Of a stretch of 64,000 nucleotides of DNA, positions 1-8,037 are shown piece after piece. The stretch lies in assembly GCA_963779485.1 (NCBI GenBank), contig CAVZYJ010000023.1:186001-250000 (forward strand), given 5' to 3'. The notes below the pieces were generated by a model. The model saw only the letters and a list, made by a program, of their open reading frames with translations, did not search any database and had not been told where the DNA came from. Each line of letters starts with the position of its first letter. The stretch's first letter is position 1. Position numbers and translations under genes: made by a program. The stretch is from CAVVJA01 sp963779485. Lineage in GTDB: Bacteria > Actinomycetota > Actinomycetes > Mycobacteriales > Jatrophihabitantaceae.

Positions 1-977
1 TCGCCGTAGGACTCGACGGCCGTGGCGAGCTCGAATCCGGGCGGACTGTCCTTCAGGGACAGGCCGAGGCTGGCCAGCTTGATCTTGACCTCGTCGATGG
101 ACTTCGAGCCGAAGTTGCGGATGTCCAGCAAGTCCGCCTCGCTGCGCCCGACAAGCTCGCCCACGGTGTGAATGCCCTCGCGCTTCAGGCAGTTGTACGA
201 CCGCACCGTGAGGTCGAGCTCCTCGATCGGCATCGAGAACGCGGCGATGTCGGCCACCTCAGCGGGTGAGGGCCCGACGTCTATGCCCTCGGCGTCGTCG
301 TTCAGCTCACGGAACAGGCCGAACAGCTCGACCAGCGTGTGTCCCGCGCTGGCGACCGCATCGCGAGGTGTCATCGACGCCTTGGTCTCGACATCGACCA
401 CGAGCCGATCGAAGTCGGTGCGCTGCTCGACGCGGGTGGCCTCGACCCCATACGTCACCTTCAGCACCGGCGAGTAGATCGAGTCGACCGGAATCCGGCC
501 GATCTCCTGACCGGCCTGCTTGTTCTGCACGGCGGTGACGTAGCCCCGCCCCCGCTCGACAATCAGCTCGATCTCCAGCCGGCCCTTCTTGTTGATCGTC
601 GCAATCTTCAGGTCCGGGTTGTGGACCTCGACGCCGGCGGGCGGCGCGATGTCGGCGGCCGTGACCTCACCCGGTCCCTGCTTGCGTAGGTACATGACGA
701 CGGGCTCGTCGCTATCGGAACTGACCACGAGTTCTTTGAGGTTCAGGATGATGTCAGTGACGTCCTCCTTCACCCCCTCGACGGTGGTGAACTCGTGGAG
801 CACGCCGTCGATACGGAGGCTGGTGACCGCCGCGCCGGGAATCGAGGACAGCAGGGTGCGGCGCAGCGAGTTGCCGAGCGTGTAGCCGAAGCCGGGCTCG
901 AGCGGTTCGATGACGAACCGGGAGCGGGTGTCGGAGATGGCTTGCTCGGTGAGTGACGGACGCTGAGAGATCAGCAC
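1..977 (-). CDS. rpoA: RNA polymerase alpha subunit (partial, 3' end off window)
   Basis: Alpha subunit of RNA polymerase; it dimerises to nucleate assembly of beta and beta', and its C-terminal domain contacts UP elements and activators. The reading frame starts at a GTG (975-977) with LISQRPSL and runs through the N-terminal dimerisation domain (RFVIEPLEPGFGYTLGNSLR, then RRTLLSS) and the insert domain, into the C-terminal helix-hairpin-helix region (DIRNFGSKSIDEVKIKL). The frame is still open at base 1, so only the last few residues are missing. It lies 90 bp downstream of rpsD at the end of the alpha operon; rplQ normally follows, outside the window. Identification is very secure. Confidence 0.97.
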   Translation of the reverse strand, partial: MLISQRPSLTEQAISDTRSRFVIEPLEPGFGYTLGNSLRRTLLSSIPGAAVTSLRIDGVLHEFTTVEGVKEDVTDIILNLKELVVSSDSDEPVVMYLRKQGPGEVTAADIAPPAGVEVHNPDLKIATINKKGRLEIELIVERGRGYVTAVQNKQAGQEIGRIPVDSIYSPVLKVTYGVEATRVEQRTDFDRLVVDVETKASMTPRDAVASAGHTLVELFGLFRELNDDAEGIDVGPSPAEVADIAAFSMPIEELDLTVRSYNCLKREGIHTVGELVGRSEADLLDIRNFGSKSIDEVKIKLASLGLSLKDSPPGFELATAVESYG

Positions 978-1067
978 TGGTTGGATCCTTTCGCCGGGAC
1001 GCCCGCTATATGACGTCCACCTATGGGCTTATTCAGTTGTGGCGGCCACCGGAACTACGGCAGCCGG

Positions 1068-1673
1068 TTACTTCGAGTAGAGCTCGACGATGAGTTGCTC
1101 CTGCAACGGCACGTCGATCTGGCCTCGCTCGGGTAGCTGGTGCACGAGCACCCGGAGCCGGTTCGGCACGACCTGGAGCCAGCCGGGTATCGGCCGATCG
1201 CCCTGGGACTCCCGCGCGATGAGGAACGGCGTCGTCTCGAGCGACTTCGGCTTGATGTCGATGATGTCGTACTGCGACACCCGGAAGCTCGGGATGTTCA
1301 CCTTCTCGCCGTTGACGAGGAAGTGGCCGTGGCTGACCAGCTGACGGGCAGCCCGGCGCGTGCGAGCCAAGCCGGAGCGGTAGACGACGTTGTCCAGCCG
1401 CGACTCGAGGATCTGCAGCAGGTTGTCGCCGGTCTTGCCCGACCGGCGCACCGCCTCCTCGTAGTACCGGCGGAACTGCTTCTCCAGCACGCCGTAGCTG
1501 TACTTGGCCTTCTGCTTCTCCTGCAGCTGCAGCAGGTACTCGCTCTGCTTGATGCGCGAGCGGCCGTGCTGGCCCGGTGGGTAGGGCCGGCGCTCGAAGG
1601 AGGTGTCGCCGCCGACGAGGTCGGTGTTCAGGCGGCGCGAGATGCGCGTTGCGGGTCCGGTGTAGCGGGCCAT
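1068..1673 (-). CDS. rpsD: 30S ribosomal protein S4 (uS4), zinc-free form
   Basis: Primary 16S rRNA-binding protein of the 30S body, 201 aa. It begins MARYTGPATRISRRL and carries the diagnostic RRPYPPGQHGR segment and the S4 RNA-binding domain (LESRLDNVVYRSGLARTRR, then QLVSHGHFLVNG). The N-terminal cysteine quartet of zinc-binding S4 is absent, so this is the C-minus form, as in Mycobacterium. It lies 4 bp downstream of rpsK and upstream of rpoA, the usual alpha-operon order. No anomaly in length or frame. Confidence 0.98.
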   Translation of the reverse strand: MARYTGPATRISRRLNTDLVGGDTSFERRPYPPGQHGRSRIKQSEYLLQLQEKQKAKYSYGVLEKQFRRYYEEAVRRSGKTGDNLLQILESRLDNVVYRSGLARTRRAARQLVSHGHFLVNGEKVNIPSFRVSQYDIIDIKPKSLETTPFLIARESQGDRPIPGWLQVVPNRLRVLVHQLPERGQIDVPLQEQLIVELYSK

Positions 1674-1677
1674 GTGC

Positions 1678-2082
1678 TCACACCCTCCGGCGCTTGGGCG
1701 GGCGGCAGCCGTTGTGCGGCTGCGGCGTGACGTCGGAGATCATGCCGACTTCCAGACCGGTGGCCTGCAGCGAACGGATCGCGGTCTCCCGGCCTGAGCC
1801 GGGACCCTTGACGAAGACGTCCACCTTGCGCAAACCGTGCTCCTGAGCTTTGCGGGCTGCGCTCTCCGCCGCCATCTGCGCCGCGAACGGCGTCGACTTG
1901 CGGGAGCCCTTGAACCCCACGTGGCCGGCCGAGGCCCAGCTGATCACATTGCCCTGCGGGTCGGTGATCGACACGATCGTGTTGTTGAAGGTGCTCTTGA
2001 TGTGCGCGTGACCGTGCGCGACGTTCTTCTTCTCCTTGCGGCGAACCTTCTTCGCCGCGCCGGCGCGGGCCTTGGGTGGCAT
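1678..2082 (-). CDS. rpsK: 30S ribosomal protein S11 (uS11)
   Basis: Small-subunit platform protein, 134 aa from the ATG at 2080-2082 (MPPKARAGAAKK). A GTG three codons upstream is in frame, but family members start at MPPK, so the ATG is preferred. Typical motifs are seen: AHIKSTFNNTIVSITDPQGN, WASAGHVGFKGSRKSTPFAA and the C-terminal DVTPQPHNG...PPKRRRV. One unusual residue is a cysteine in HNGCRPPK, where HNGVRPPK or HNGCRPPK both occur in the family. It sits between rpsM and rpsD in the alpha operon. Confidence 0.97.
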   Translation of the reverse strand: MPPKARAGAAKKVRRKEKKNVAHGHAHIKSTFNNTIVSITDPQGNVISWASAGHVGFKGSRKSTPFAAQMAAESAARKAQEHGLRKVDVFVKGPGSGRETAIRSLQATGLEVGMISDVTPQPHNGCRPPKRRRV

Positions 2083-2134
2083 TACTCGCACCCGGCCTTG
2101 CGGTCACGAGGGAACTGTTCGCTGCGGCGCGCGC

Positions 2135-2515
2135 TCACTTCTTACCTGCCTTCTTCTTGCCGGCAATGGTCTTCTTCGGGCCCTTGCGGGTGCGGGCATT
2201 CGTCTTGGTGCGCTGGCCGTGAACGGGCAGGCCGCGCCGGTGCCGGATGCCCTGATAGCAGCCGATTTCGATCTTGCGTCGGATGTCGGCAGCGACCTCG
2301 CGACGCAGGTCACCCTCGACCTGGTAGTTGGCGTCGATGTAGTCGCGCAGCCGCACCAGGTCCTCGTCGGACAGGTCGCGCGCCCGCAGGTCCGGGCTCA
2401 CGCCCGTCGCCTGGAGCGTCTGCTGGGCTCGGGTCTTTCCCATGCCGTAGATGTAGGTGAGCGCGATCTCCATCCGCTTGTCGCGGGGCAGATCCACACC
2501 GGCCAGACGTGCCAT
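2135..2515 (-). CDS. rpsM: 30S ribosomal protein S13 (uS13)
   Basis: Head protein of the 30S subunit that contacts the P-site tRNA and forms inter-subunit bridges; 126 aa. It begins MARLAGVDLPRDKRMEIALT, followed by the helix-hairpin-helix YIYGMGKTRAQ, then GCYQGIRHRRGLPVHGQRTK and a lysine-rich tail ending KKKAGKK. Length and motifs are standard. It is separated from rpmJ by about 150 bp and from rpsK by 52 bp, all co-oriented, so co-transcription with rpmJ, rpsK, rpsD and rpoA is expected. Confidence 0.98.
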   Translation of the reverse strand: MARLAGVDLPRDKRMEIALTYIYGMGKTRAQQTLQATGVSPDLRARDLSDEDLVRLRDYIDANYQVEGDLRREVAADIRRKIEIGCYQGIRHRRGLPVHGQRTKTNARTRKGPKKTIAGKKKAGKK

Positions 2516-2669
2516 GCGGTATAGCTCTCCTTGAGCTCGTCGGAGGTATGGGGCGCAGCCGTCCGGGCTTGTCCCGAGCGCCGCTCGAGTGCCGGCCCCG
2601 GCCTCCGACCGGGGGAAATCGCCGCCTTGCAGCGGCTAGGCCTGCGCGTTGATGGTGGCAGTAGTCTGC

Positions 2670-2783
2670 TCAGCCCTGCCGCTGCTTGTGGCGGGGGTTC
2701 TCGCAGATGACCATGACCCGCTTGTGGCGACGGATCACCTTGCACTTGTCGCAGATGGGCTTGACGCTTGGCTTGACCTTCAC
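2670..2783 (-). CDS. rpmJ: 50S ribosomal protein L36 (bL36), zinc-binding form
   Basis: Small zinc-ribbon protein of the 50S subunit, 37 aa, read from a GTG (2781-2783) to TGA. The translation reads VKVKPSVKPICDKCKVIRRH then KRVMVICENPRHKQRQG. Zinc ligands are C11, C14, C27 and H32, so this is the C-plus paralogue rather than the zinc-free form induced under zinc limitation. It lies 31 bp downstream of infA and precedes rpsM, the usual actinobacterial order. Confidence 0.96.
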   Translation of the reverse strand: MKVKPSVKPICDKCKVIRRHKRVMVICENPRHKQRQG

Positions 2784-2814
2784 GGCCGTGACTTCCTCTG
2801 TGGTGGTTCGGGGC

Positions 2815-3036
2815 TCACTTGTAGCGGTAGACGATCCGCCCGCGAGTCAGGTCATAGGGGGAGAGTTCGACGACCACGCGGTCCTCAGGCAGGATGCGGA
2901 TGTAGTGCTGGCGCATCTTCCCGCTGATATGTGCCAACACCTTGTGCCCGTTGCTTAATTCCACCCGGAACATGGCATTAGGGAGTGGTTCCACCACGCG
3001 GCCTTCGACCTCGATGGCCCCATCCTTTTTGGGCAT
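2815..3036 (-). CDS. infA: Translation initiation factor IF-1
   Basis: Single S1/OB-fold domain protein, 73 aa, that occupies the A site during 30S initiation and modulates IF-2 and IF-3. The start is MPKKDGAIEVEGRVVEPLPN, followed by MFRVELSNGHKVLAHISGKM and DRVVVELSPYDLTRGRIVYR. A clear Shine-Dalgarno (GCGGAGGAT) directly precedes the ATG. It is probably the first gene of the infA-rpmJ-rpsM-rpsK-rpsD-rpoA unit, because about 275 bp of non-coding DNA lies upstream. Confidence 0.98.
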   Translation of the reverse strand: MPKKDGAIEVEGRVVEPLPNAMFRVELSNGHKVLAHISGKMRQHYIRILPEDRVVVELSPYDLTRGRIVYRYK

Positions 3037-3312
3037 ATCCTCCGCTTTTCTGGCTGTGACACGTCGTACTGCTACTGATGGCGGGTAGTGCTCACCGGCG
3101 TCGTCCCGAGGGTCCCCACCTCACCGAACCCGCGGCCACAGCGGGCATGGGTAAAGGGCGGCTGGCGCCACATCCACTGTACCGAGGGTCGGCCCGGATC
3201 GCTAATCCGCGCGTTGACGCGCGCGGCGCCCCCCACGAATCGCTGCTCTGCGCGGGCCTCGTGACCTTGGAGGCGTGATCTTGGAGGCGACCGGACGCGG
3301 GTCGAGAACCGG
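3037..3312. other. Intergenic spacer between map and infA; probable promoter region
   Basis: A non-coding stretch of 276 bp. It should hold a promoter for the infA-rpoA unit, but I cannot point to a convincing -35/-10 pair. It also contains the tandem 14-bp repeat annotated separately at 3260-3287. No credible protein is encoded on either strand. Confidence 0.5.
3260..3287. repeat. Tandem 14-bp direct repeat sharing the CGTGATCTTGGA core
   Basis: Two adjacent copies, CGTGACCTTGGAGG (3260-3273) and CGTGATCTTGGAGG (3274-3287), differ at one base. The second contains CGTGATCTTGGA, the same 12-mer that begins the hairpins at 40092 and 44283. No inverted partner is seen here, so this may be a degenerate or half copy of the same intergenic element. 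Confidence 0.6.
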
Positions 3313-4158
3313 TCAGGCGGCGAGATCGGACAGGGTTACCCCCCGCGCCGCCAGCTCAGCCCGGCCACCGTCCTCGGCGGTGAGCACCCAGGGCCCGTCA
3401 GCCAGGATGGCGACGGTGTGCTCCCAGTGCGCGGCGAGCGAGCCGTCCGCGGTGACCACCGTCCACCCGTCGCCGAGCTCCCGGGAGTTGGGACTGCCCA
3501 GCGTGATCATGGGCTCGATGGCGAGCACCATACCCGGCACGAGCCGCGGCCCATGTCCGGGCGGCCCGTAGTTGAGGACGTGCGGATCCATGTGCATCCG
3601 CGAGCCGATGCCGTGGCCGCCGTAGCCGGTGACGATGCCGTACGACCCTGATTCACGCACCGACATCTCGACCGCGTGGGACACGTCCCCGAGGCGGGCA
3701 CCGGCTCGCACCGCGGCGAGGCCGTCCCACAGGGAGCGCTCGCAGGCGTCGGAGAGCGCCTGAGCCTCGGCCGTCACCTCGCCAACTGGGACGGTGACCG
3801 CGGCGTCCCCGTGCCAGCCGCTGACGATCGCCCCGACGTCGAGCGAGACCAGGTCGCCGTCGCCGAGCCGTTCGTCGCCCGACGGGATGCCGTGGACGAT
3901 CCGGTCGTTTACCGAGGCGCAGATCACGCTCGGATACGGCCCCGACCCGATGTCGTAGTCGAGGAAGTTCGACGTCGCGCCCGCCTCCCGCAGCACGTCT
4001 CGGGCGATGCCATCGAGGTCCAGGGTCGATACGCCGGGTGCTACGGCCTCGCGCATTCGGGTCAAGGCCCGGGCGACGACCAACCCAGCTTCCCGCATGA
4101 CTGCCAACTGGGCGACGGTCTTCAGCTCGAAGGGATCACGCCCACGGCGCCGCCTCAT
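3313..4158 (-). CDS. map: Type I methionine aminopeptidase
   Basis: Removes the N-terminal methionine from nascent proteins; cytoplasmic dinuclear metalloenzyme, 281 aa. Metal ligands of the pita-bread fold are all visible: D107 and D118 (SLDVGAIVSGWHGDAAV), H182 (GYGGHGIGS), E215 (VLAIEPMI) and E246 (WEHTVAIL); H90 (DRIVHGIPS) is the conserved substrate-side histidine. The ATG at 4156-4158 overlaps the adk stop codon by 2 bp, so translation is coupled to adk. The frame is open further upstream, but that part lies inside adk and is not coding. Cotranscription with secY and adk is the usual arrangement. Confidence 0.97.
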   Translation of the reverse strand: MRRRRGRDPFELKTVAQLAVMREAGLVVARALTRMREAVAPGVSTLDLDGIARDVLREAGATSNFLDYDIGSGPYPSVICASVNDRIVHGIPSGDERLGDGDLVSLDVGAIVSGWHGDAAVTVPVGEVTAEAQALSDACERSLWDGLAAVRAGARLGDVSHAVEMSVRESGSYGIVTGYGGHGIGSRMHMDPHVLNYGPPGHGPRLVPGMVLAIEPMITLGSPNSRELGDGWTVVTADGSLAAHWEHTVAILADGPWVLTAEDGGRAELAARGVTLSDLAA

Positions 4159-4847
4159 ATATCGTCGGCCGCGCTCCGGTCGGCCCCGGCCCGCGCCTCG
4201 GCGAATGCGGCGAGGGCAGCGATCGCGCGCTCGGTGACGTCTTCGACCGGGCCGAGGGCGTCGATCTGCCGAAGCTGGCCGCGCGAGGTGTAGAACGCGA
4301 CCAGCGGCGCGGTCTGCTCGGCGTAGACCTCGAGCCGGTGCCGCACCGTCTGTGGCAGGTCGTCGTCGCGCAGGTACAGCTGGCCGCCGCACCGGTCGCA
4401 GACGTTCTCGACCTTCGGCGGGTCAAATTCGAGATGCCACACGTGGCCGCACTTGTTGCAGGTCCGGCGGCCGGACAGACGTCGCACCACCTCGTCGTCC
4501 TTGACCTCCAGTTCGAGCACGACGTCGAGCGAGGTCGCCAGGTCTCCGAGCATGCTGTCCAGCTCGTAGGCCTGGGCCACGTTGCGGGGGAATCCGTCGA
4601 GGAGGAAGCCAATCACCGTGTCCGGCCATTCCAACCGATCGCGAACCATGGCGTTCGTCAGCTCGTCCGGAACCAGGTCGCCGGCGTCCATGAACTTCTT
4701 GGCCAGGACGCCGAGCTCGGTGCCGCCGGACACGTTGGCTCGGAAGATGTCGCCAGTGGAGATCTTCGGAATGTCGTAGCGCTCCGAGATGAACTCGGCT
4801 TGGGTGCCCTTGCCCGCTCCGGGCGGCCCGACGAGGACTACTCGCAC
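4155..4847 (-). CDS. adk: Adenylate kinase, zinc-LID type
   Basis: Catalyses ATP + AMP = 2 ADP; 230 aa from a GTG at 4845-4847, chosen because AGGAGGAAG lies 5 nt upstream. The P-loop GPPGAGKG is at residues 7-14; AMP-binding STGDIFRA and LLDGFPR follow. The LID carries a Cys4 zinc site (C130, C133, C150, C153), which stabilises the domain in Gram-positives; many actinobacterial enzymes lack this longer LID, so its presence is informative. Its stop overlaps the map start. It lies 54 bp downstream of secY. Confidence 0.97.
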   Translation of the reverse strand: MRVVLVGPPGAGKGTQAEFISERYDIPKISTGDIFRANVSGGTELGVLAKKFMDAGDLVPDELTNAMVRDRLEWPDTVIGFLLDGFPRNVAQAYELDSMLGDLATSLDVVLELEVKDDEVVRRLSGRRTCNKCGHVWHLEFDPPKVENVCDRCGGQLYLRDDDLPQTVRHRLEVYAEQTAPLVAFYTSRGQLRQIDALGPVEDVTERAIAALAAFAEARAGADRSAADDI

Positions 4848-4901
4848 GAGACTTCCTCCTCGCTCTTGACCTGATCTCGCTGCGGTCAAGTTCGGATCGC
4901 G

Positions 4902-6209
4902 CTAACGCAAGAACCCTTCGTAGTTGCGCTGCATCAGCTGGCTCTCGATCTGCTTCACTGTGTCCAGCCCCACCCCGACCATGATCAGCACTGCGGTCCC
5001 GCCGAACGGGAAGTTCTGGTTGTTGCCGCCCGTCATCGCGAAGAAGAAGTTCGGCAGGATGGCGACGATACCGAGATACAGCGACCCCGGCAGTGTGATC
5101 CTGGACAGTACGAACTGCAAGTACTCCGCGGTCGGGCGACCCGGGCGGATACCTGGAATGAACCCGCCGTACTTCTTCATGTCATCGGCCCGTTCCTCCG
5201 GATTGAAGGTGATGCCGACGTAGAAATAGGCGAAGAAGATGATCAGCAGGAAGTAGGTGGTGATGTGCACCCAGGACTGCTGGTTGATCAGATAGTTGTT
5301 TACCCAGCGTTGGAAGCCGCCGCCGCTGTTCGATTGCAGCTGGCTGATCAGCTGGGGGATGTACAGCAGCGACGAGGCGAAGATGACCGGTATGACGCCG
5401 GCCTGGTTCACCTTCAACGGCAGATAGGTCGAGGTCCCTCCGTACTGCCGCCGCCCGATCATGCGCTTGGCGTACTGCACCGGAATTCGCCGCTGGGCCT
5501 GCTCGACGAAGACGACCGCGGCGATGATGGCGAGGCCCAGCGCGAGGATCAGGGCAAAGACGAAGCCACCGCCGTTCTGCAGGATCGTCTGCCCCTCGTT
5601 GGGGATTCGTGCGGCGATCGAGGTGAACATGAGCACGCTCATCCCGTTGCCGACGCCGCGGTCAGTGATGAGCTCGCCTAGCCACATGACCATGCCGGTG
5701 CCCGCGGTCATGCAGATCACCATGGTCGAGAGCGTAAAGACGTCCGTTTTGTAGAGAATCGGATCGTTGCAGCCCTGGAACAACTGACCAGACCGAGCGA
5801 GGGCGATGAACCCGGTCGATTGCAGGATCGCCAACCCGATGGTCAGGTACCGGCTGTACTGGGTCAGCTTCTGCTGGCCGGCCTGGCCTTCCTTCTTCAG
5901 CTGATCGAAGCGCGGGATAACCACGACGAGCAGCTGGATGATGATGCTCGCAGTGATGTAGGGCAGGATGCCGAGCGCGAAGACGGACAGCTTCAGCAAA
6001 GCGCCGCCGGAGAACAGGTTGATCAGAGCGTAAACGTCCCGCGACGCTCCGTTACCGACAGCCTGGATGCAGGTGTTGATGTTCTTGACGTTCGTATTCG
6101 GTGTCGGTACCGAAGCGCCGAGCCGATAGAGCACGATGATGCTCAGCGTGAAGAGCAGCTTTTTGCGCAGATCGGGCGTCCGGAACGCCGATGCAAAAGC
6201 GCTGAGCAC
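4902..6209 (-). CDS. secY: Preprotein translocase subunit SecY
   Basis: Channel-forming subunit of the SecYEG translocon, 435 aa, inner membrane. The N-terminus MLSAFASAFRTPDLRKKLLF is typical, as are TM1 (LFTLSIIVLYRLGASVPTP), the plug-region segment NLFSGGALLKLSVFALGILP and LITDRGVGNGMSVLMF. Ten transmembrane helices can be placed. The C-terminal loop VKQIESQLMQRNYEGFLR is the ribosome/SecA-facing tail. Its partner secE is in the same window at 43.9 kb. There is a 134-bp gap upstream to rplO. Confidence 0.98.
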   Translation of the reverse strand: MLSAFASAFRTPDLRKKLLFTLSIIVLYRLGASVPTPNTNVKNINTCIQAVGNGASRDVYALINLFSGGALLKLSVFALGILPYITASIIIQLLVVVIPRFDQLKKEGQAGQQKLTQYSRYLTIGLAILQSTGFIALARSGQLFQGCNDPILYKTDVFTLSTMVICMTAGTGMVMWLGELITDRGVGNGMSVLMFTSIAARIPNEGQTILQNGGGFVFALILALGLAIIAAVVFVEQAQRRIPVQYAKRMIGRRQYGGTSTYLPLKVNQAGVIPVIFASSLLYIPQLISQLQSNSGGGFQRWVNNYLINQQSWVHITTYFLLIIFFAYFYVGITFNPEERADDMKKYGGFIPGIRPGRPTAEYLQFVLSRITLPGSLYLGIVAILPNFFFAMTGGNNQNFPFGGTAVLIMVGVGLDTVKQIESQLMQRNYEGFLR

Positions 6210-6343
6210 ACATCCTCCTGTGTGGGTTAAGCGGCCGACCGGACGGTCGTCGCGAGCGATGTTCCCCGCAGATCCCGGCTAATGTGGCTGCGGAGGTCGA
6301 CCCTGACCTTCAGGTTAACAGCCACAGCGGTCGGGATCAGGGC

Positions 6344-6793
6344 TTACAGCTCGGTGACGGTCCCGCCGGCCGCCGCGATCTTGTCCCGGGCGGTCCCGGA
6401 GAAGGCGTTGGCGGTGATGTCCAGCTTGATCGGGCCCAGCTCGCCGTGGCCGAGGACCTTGACCGGCGCGCCCTTGCGCACTGCCCCGGCGGCGACGAGA
6501 GCGTCGACATCGACCGATCCGCCGTCCGGAAACAGCTGGGCCAACGCGGCGACATTGACGACCTGATACTCGGCCCGGAAAGCGTTCTTGAATCCCTTGA
6601 GCTTGGGCAGCCGCATGTGGATCGGCATCTGGCCGCCCTCGAAGGTGGCCGGAATCCGGCCCCGAGCCTTGCTGCCCTTGGTACCGCGCCCCGCGGTCTT
6701 GCCCTTGGACGCGTTTCCGCGCCCAACGCGGGTCTTCTTGGTATGCGCACCTGCGGCCGGACGCAGGTGGTGGACCCTGAGCGGTGCGCCCAT
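6344..6793 (-). CDS. rplO: 50S ribosomal protein L15 (uL15)
   Basis: Late-assembly 23S rRNA-binding protein, 149 aa. It begins MGAPLRVHHLRPAAGAHTKK and has the glycine-rich extension RVGRGNASKGKTAGRGTKGS that threads into the 50S core. The C-terminal globular part includes FEGGQMPIHMRLPKLKGFKN and KVLGHGELGPIKLDITANAF. Spacing to rpmD is 1 bp. Standard length and context in the spc operon. Confidence 0.98.
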   Translation of the reverse strand: MGAPLRVHHLRPAAGAHTKKTRVGRGNASKGKTAGRGTKGSKARGRIPATFEGGQMPIHMRLPKLKGFKNAFRAEYQVVNVAALAQLFPDGGSVDVDALVAAGAVRKGAPVKVLGHGELGPIKLDITANAFSGTARDKIAAAGGTVTEL

Positions 6794-6794
6794 G

Positions 6795-6977
6795 TCAGTC
6801 GACCTCCTCGACCGAAACGAGGTGCGGCACAGTGGCGACCATGCCGCGGACCTCCGGTCGGTCTTCCTTGATGACCACGTCGTGAACCCGTTTCAGGCCC
6901 AGCGAACGCAGGGTCTGGCGCTGGTTTTCCTTCTTACCGATGCCGGATCGGATCTGGGTGATCTTCAGCCGCGTCAT
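6795..6977 (-). CDS. rpmD: 50S ribosomal protein L30 (uL30)
   Basis: Small 50S protein of 60 aa with the ferredoxin-like L30 fold: MTRLKITQIRSGIGKKENQR, TLRSLGLKRVHDVVIKED and RGMVATVPHLVSVEEV. It sits between rpsE (9 bp) and rplO (1 bp), as expected in the spc operon. Confidence 0.97.
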   Translation of the reverse strand: MTRLKITQIRSGIGKKENQRQTLRSLGLKRVHDVVIKEDRPEVRGMVATVPHLVSVEEVD

Positions 6978-6986
6978 GCCGCCCTC

Positions 6987-7616
6987 TTATCCGACCTGTC
7001 CGGCCCGTGCGCGAAGCAGTCCGGCCGGGGCGATGTCCTCCAGCGGCAGGCCCCGCCGCGCTGCGACCTCCTCCGGCCGAACTAGGCCCTTCAGCGCGGC
7101 CACGGTCGCGTGCACCACATTGATCGGATTGTCCGAGCCCAAAGACTTGGACAGCACGTCGTGGATGCCGGCGCACTCGAGCACGGCTCGCACCGGGCCA
7201 CCGGCGATGACGCCGGTACCGGGGCTCGCCGGCTTCAGCAGGACCACTCCCGCGGCCGCCTCGCCTTGCACCGGATGCGGAATGGTCTGCTGGATCCGCG
7301 GGACCTTGAAGAAGTTCTTCTTCGCCTCTTCGACGCCCTTCGCGATCGCCGCGGGGACCTCCTTGGCCTTGCCGTAGCCGACCCCGACCGTTCCGTCGCC
7401 GTCGCCGACGACCACCAGCGCGGTGAAGCTGAACCGGCGCCCACCTTGGACCACCTTGGCGACACGGTTGATCGTCACGACCCGTTCGAGGTGCGGGCTC
7501 TTCTCGGGGGCGGTGCCGTCTCGGCCGCTCCGGCCGCCATCGCGACGCTCGCGTCGGTCGCGCTGGCCGCCGGACTCGTTGCCACCCGTGCGGGGTCCCC
7601 GCTGCGGTGCAGGCAT
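6987..7616 (-). CDS. rpsE: 30S ribosomal protein S5 (uS5)
   Basis: Translational-fidelity protein at the S4/S5 interface, 209 aa. The N-terminal ~40 residues are a charged, Arg/Gly-rich extension common in actinobacteria. The double-stranded-RNA-binding domain follows (LERVVTINRVAKVVQGGRRF, SFTALVVVGDGDGTVGVGYG KAKEVP), then the C-terminal domain (GTGVIAGGPVRAVLECAGIH, SKSLGSDNPINVVHATVAAL). 31 bp separate it from rplR. Confidence 0.97.
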   Translation of the reverse strand: MPAPQRGPRTGGNESGGQRDRRERRDGGRSGRDGTAPEKSPHLERVVTINRVAKVVQGGRRFSFTALVVVGDGDGTVGVGYGKAKEVPAAIAKGVEEAKKNFFKVPRIQQTIPHPVQGEAAAGVVLLKPASPGTGVIAGGPVRAVLECAGIHDVLSKSLGSDNPINVVHATVAALKGLVRPEEVAARRGLPLEDIAPAGLLRARAGQVG

Positions 7617-7647
7617 TATTTGTTTCCTTCCATCGTTCGCTCAATCA

Positions 7648-8037
7648 TCAGAACTCAAGCCCTGCCTCTCGGGCCGCATCGGCGAAGGCAGCCACGCGCC
7701 CGATGTAGGTGTGGCCACCCCGGTCGAAGACGACCTTCGTGATGCCGGCCGCCTTCGCCGCATCGGCCAGCGAGGTGCCGACCGCCTTGGCCTTCGCGGT
7801 CTTGTCGCCGTCGGTCAGCTTGTACGTCGACGCCGAGAGAAGGGTTGTCGCGGTGGCGTCGTCGACGAGCTGCACGTAGAGGTGCCGCGAGGATCGGGTC
7901 ACGACCAACCGCGGACGGTCGGCCGTGCCGACGACCTTCTTCCGCAACCGGAAGTGCCGCCGCGACCGCGCGATCCGCCGTGACGCGGACACGCCTTCGG
8001 ACCGGCGAGCCTTCTTGAGGATCGTTCCTGCGGCCAC
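7648..8037 (-). CDS. rplR: 50S ribosomal protein L18 (uL18)
   Basis: 5S rRNA-binding protein, 129 aa, starting at a GTG (8035-8037) whose first base pair overlaps the rplF TAG stop (TAGTG). Typical segments are SRRHFRLRKKVVGTADRPRL, RSSRHLYVQLVDD and VVFDRGGHTYIGRVAAFADA, ending AREAGLEF. The one-base overlap implies translational coupling with rplF. Confidence 0.97.
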   Translation of the reverse strand: MAAGTILKKARRSEGVSASRRIARSRRHFRLRKKVVGTADRPRLVVTRSSRHLYVQLVDDATATTLLSASTYKLTDGDKTAKAKAVGTSLADAAKAAGITKVVFDRGGHTYIGRVAAFADAAREAGLEF

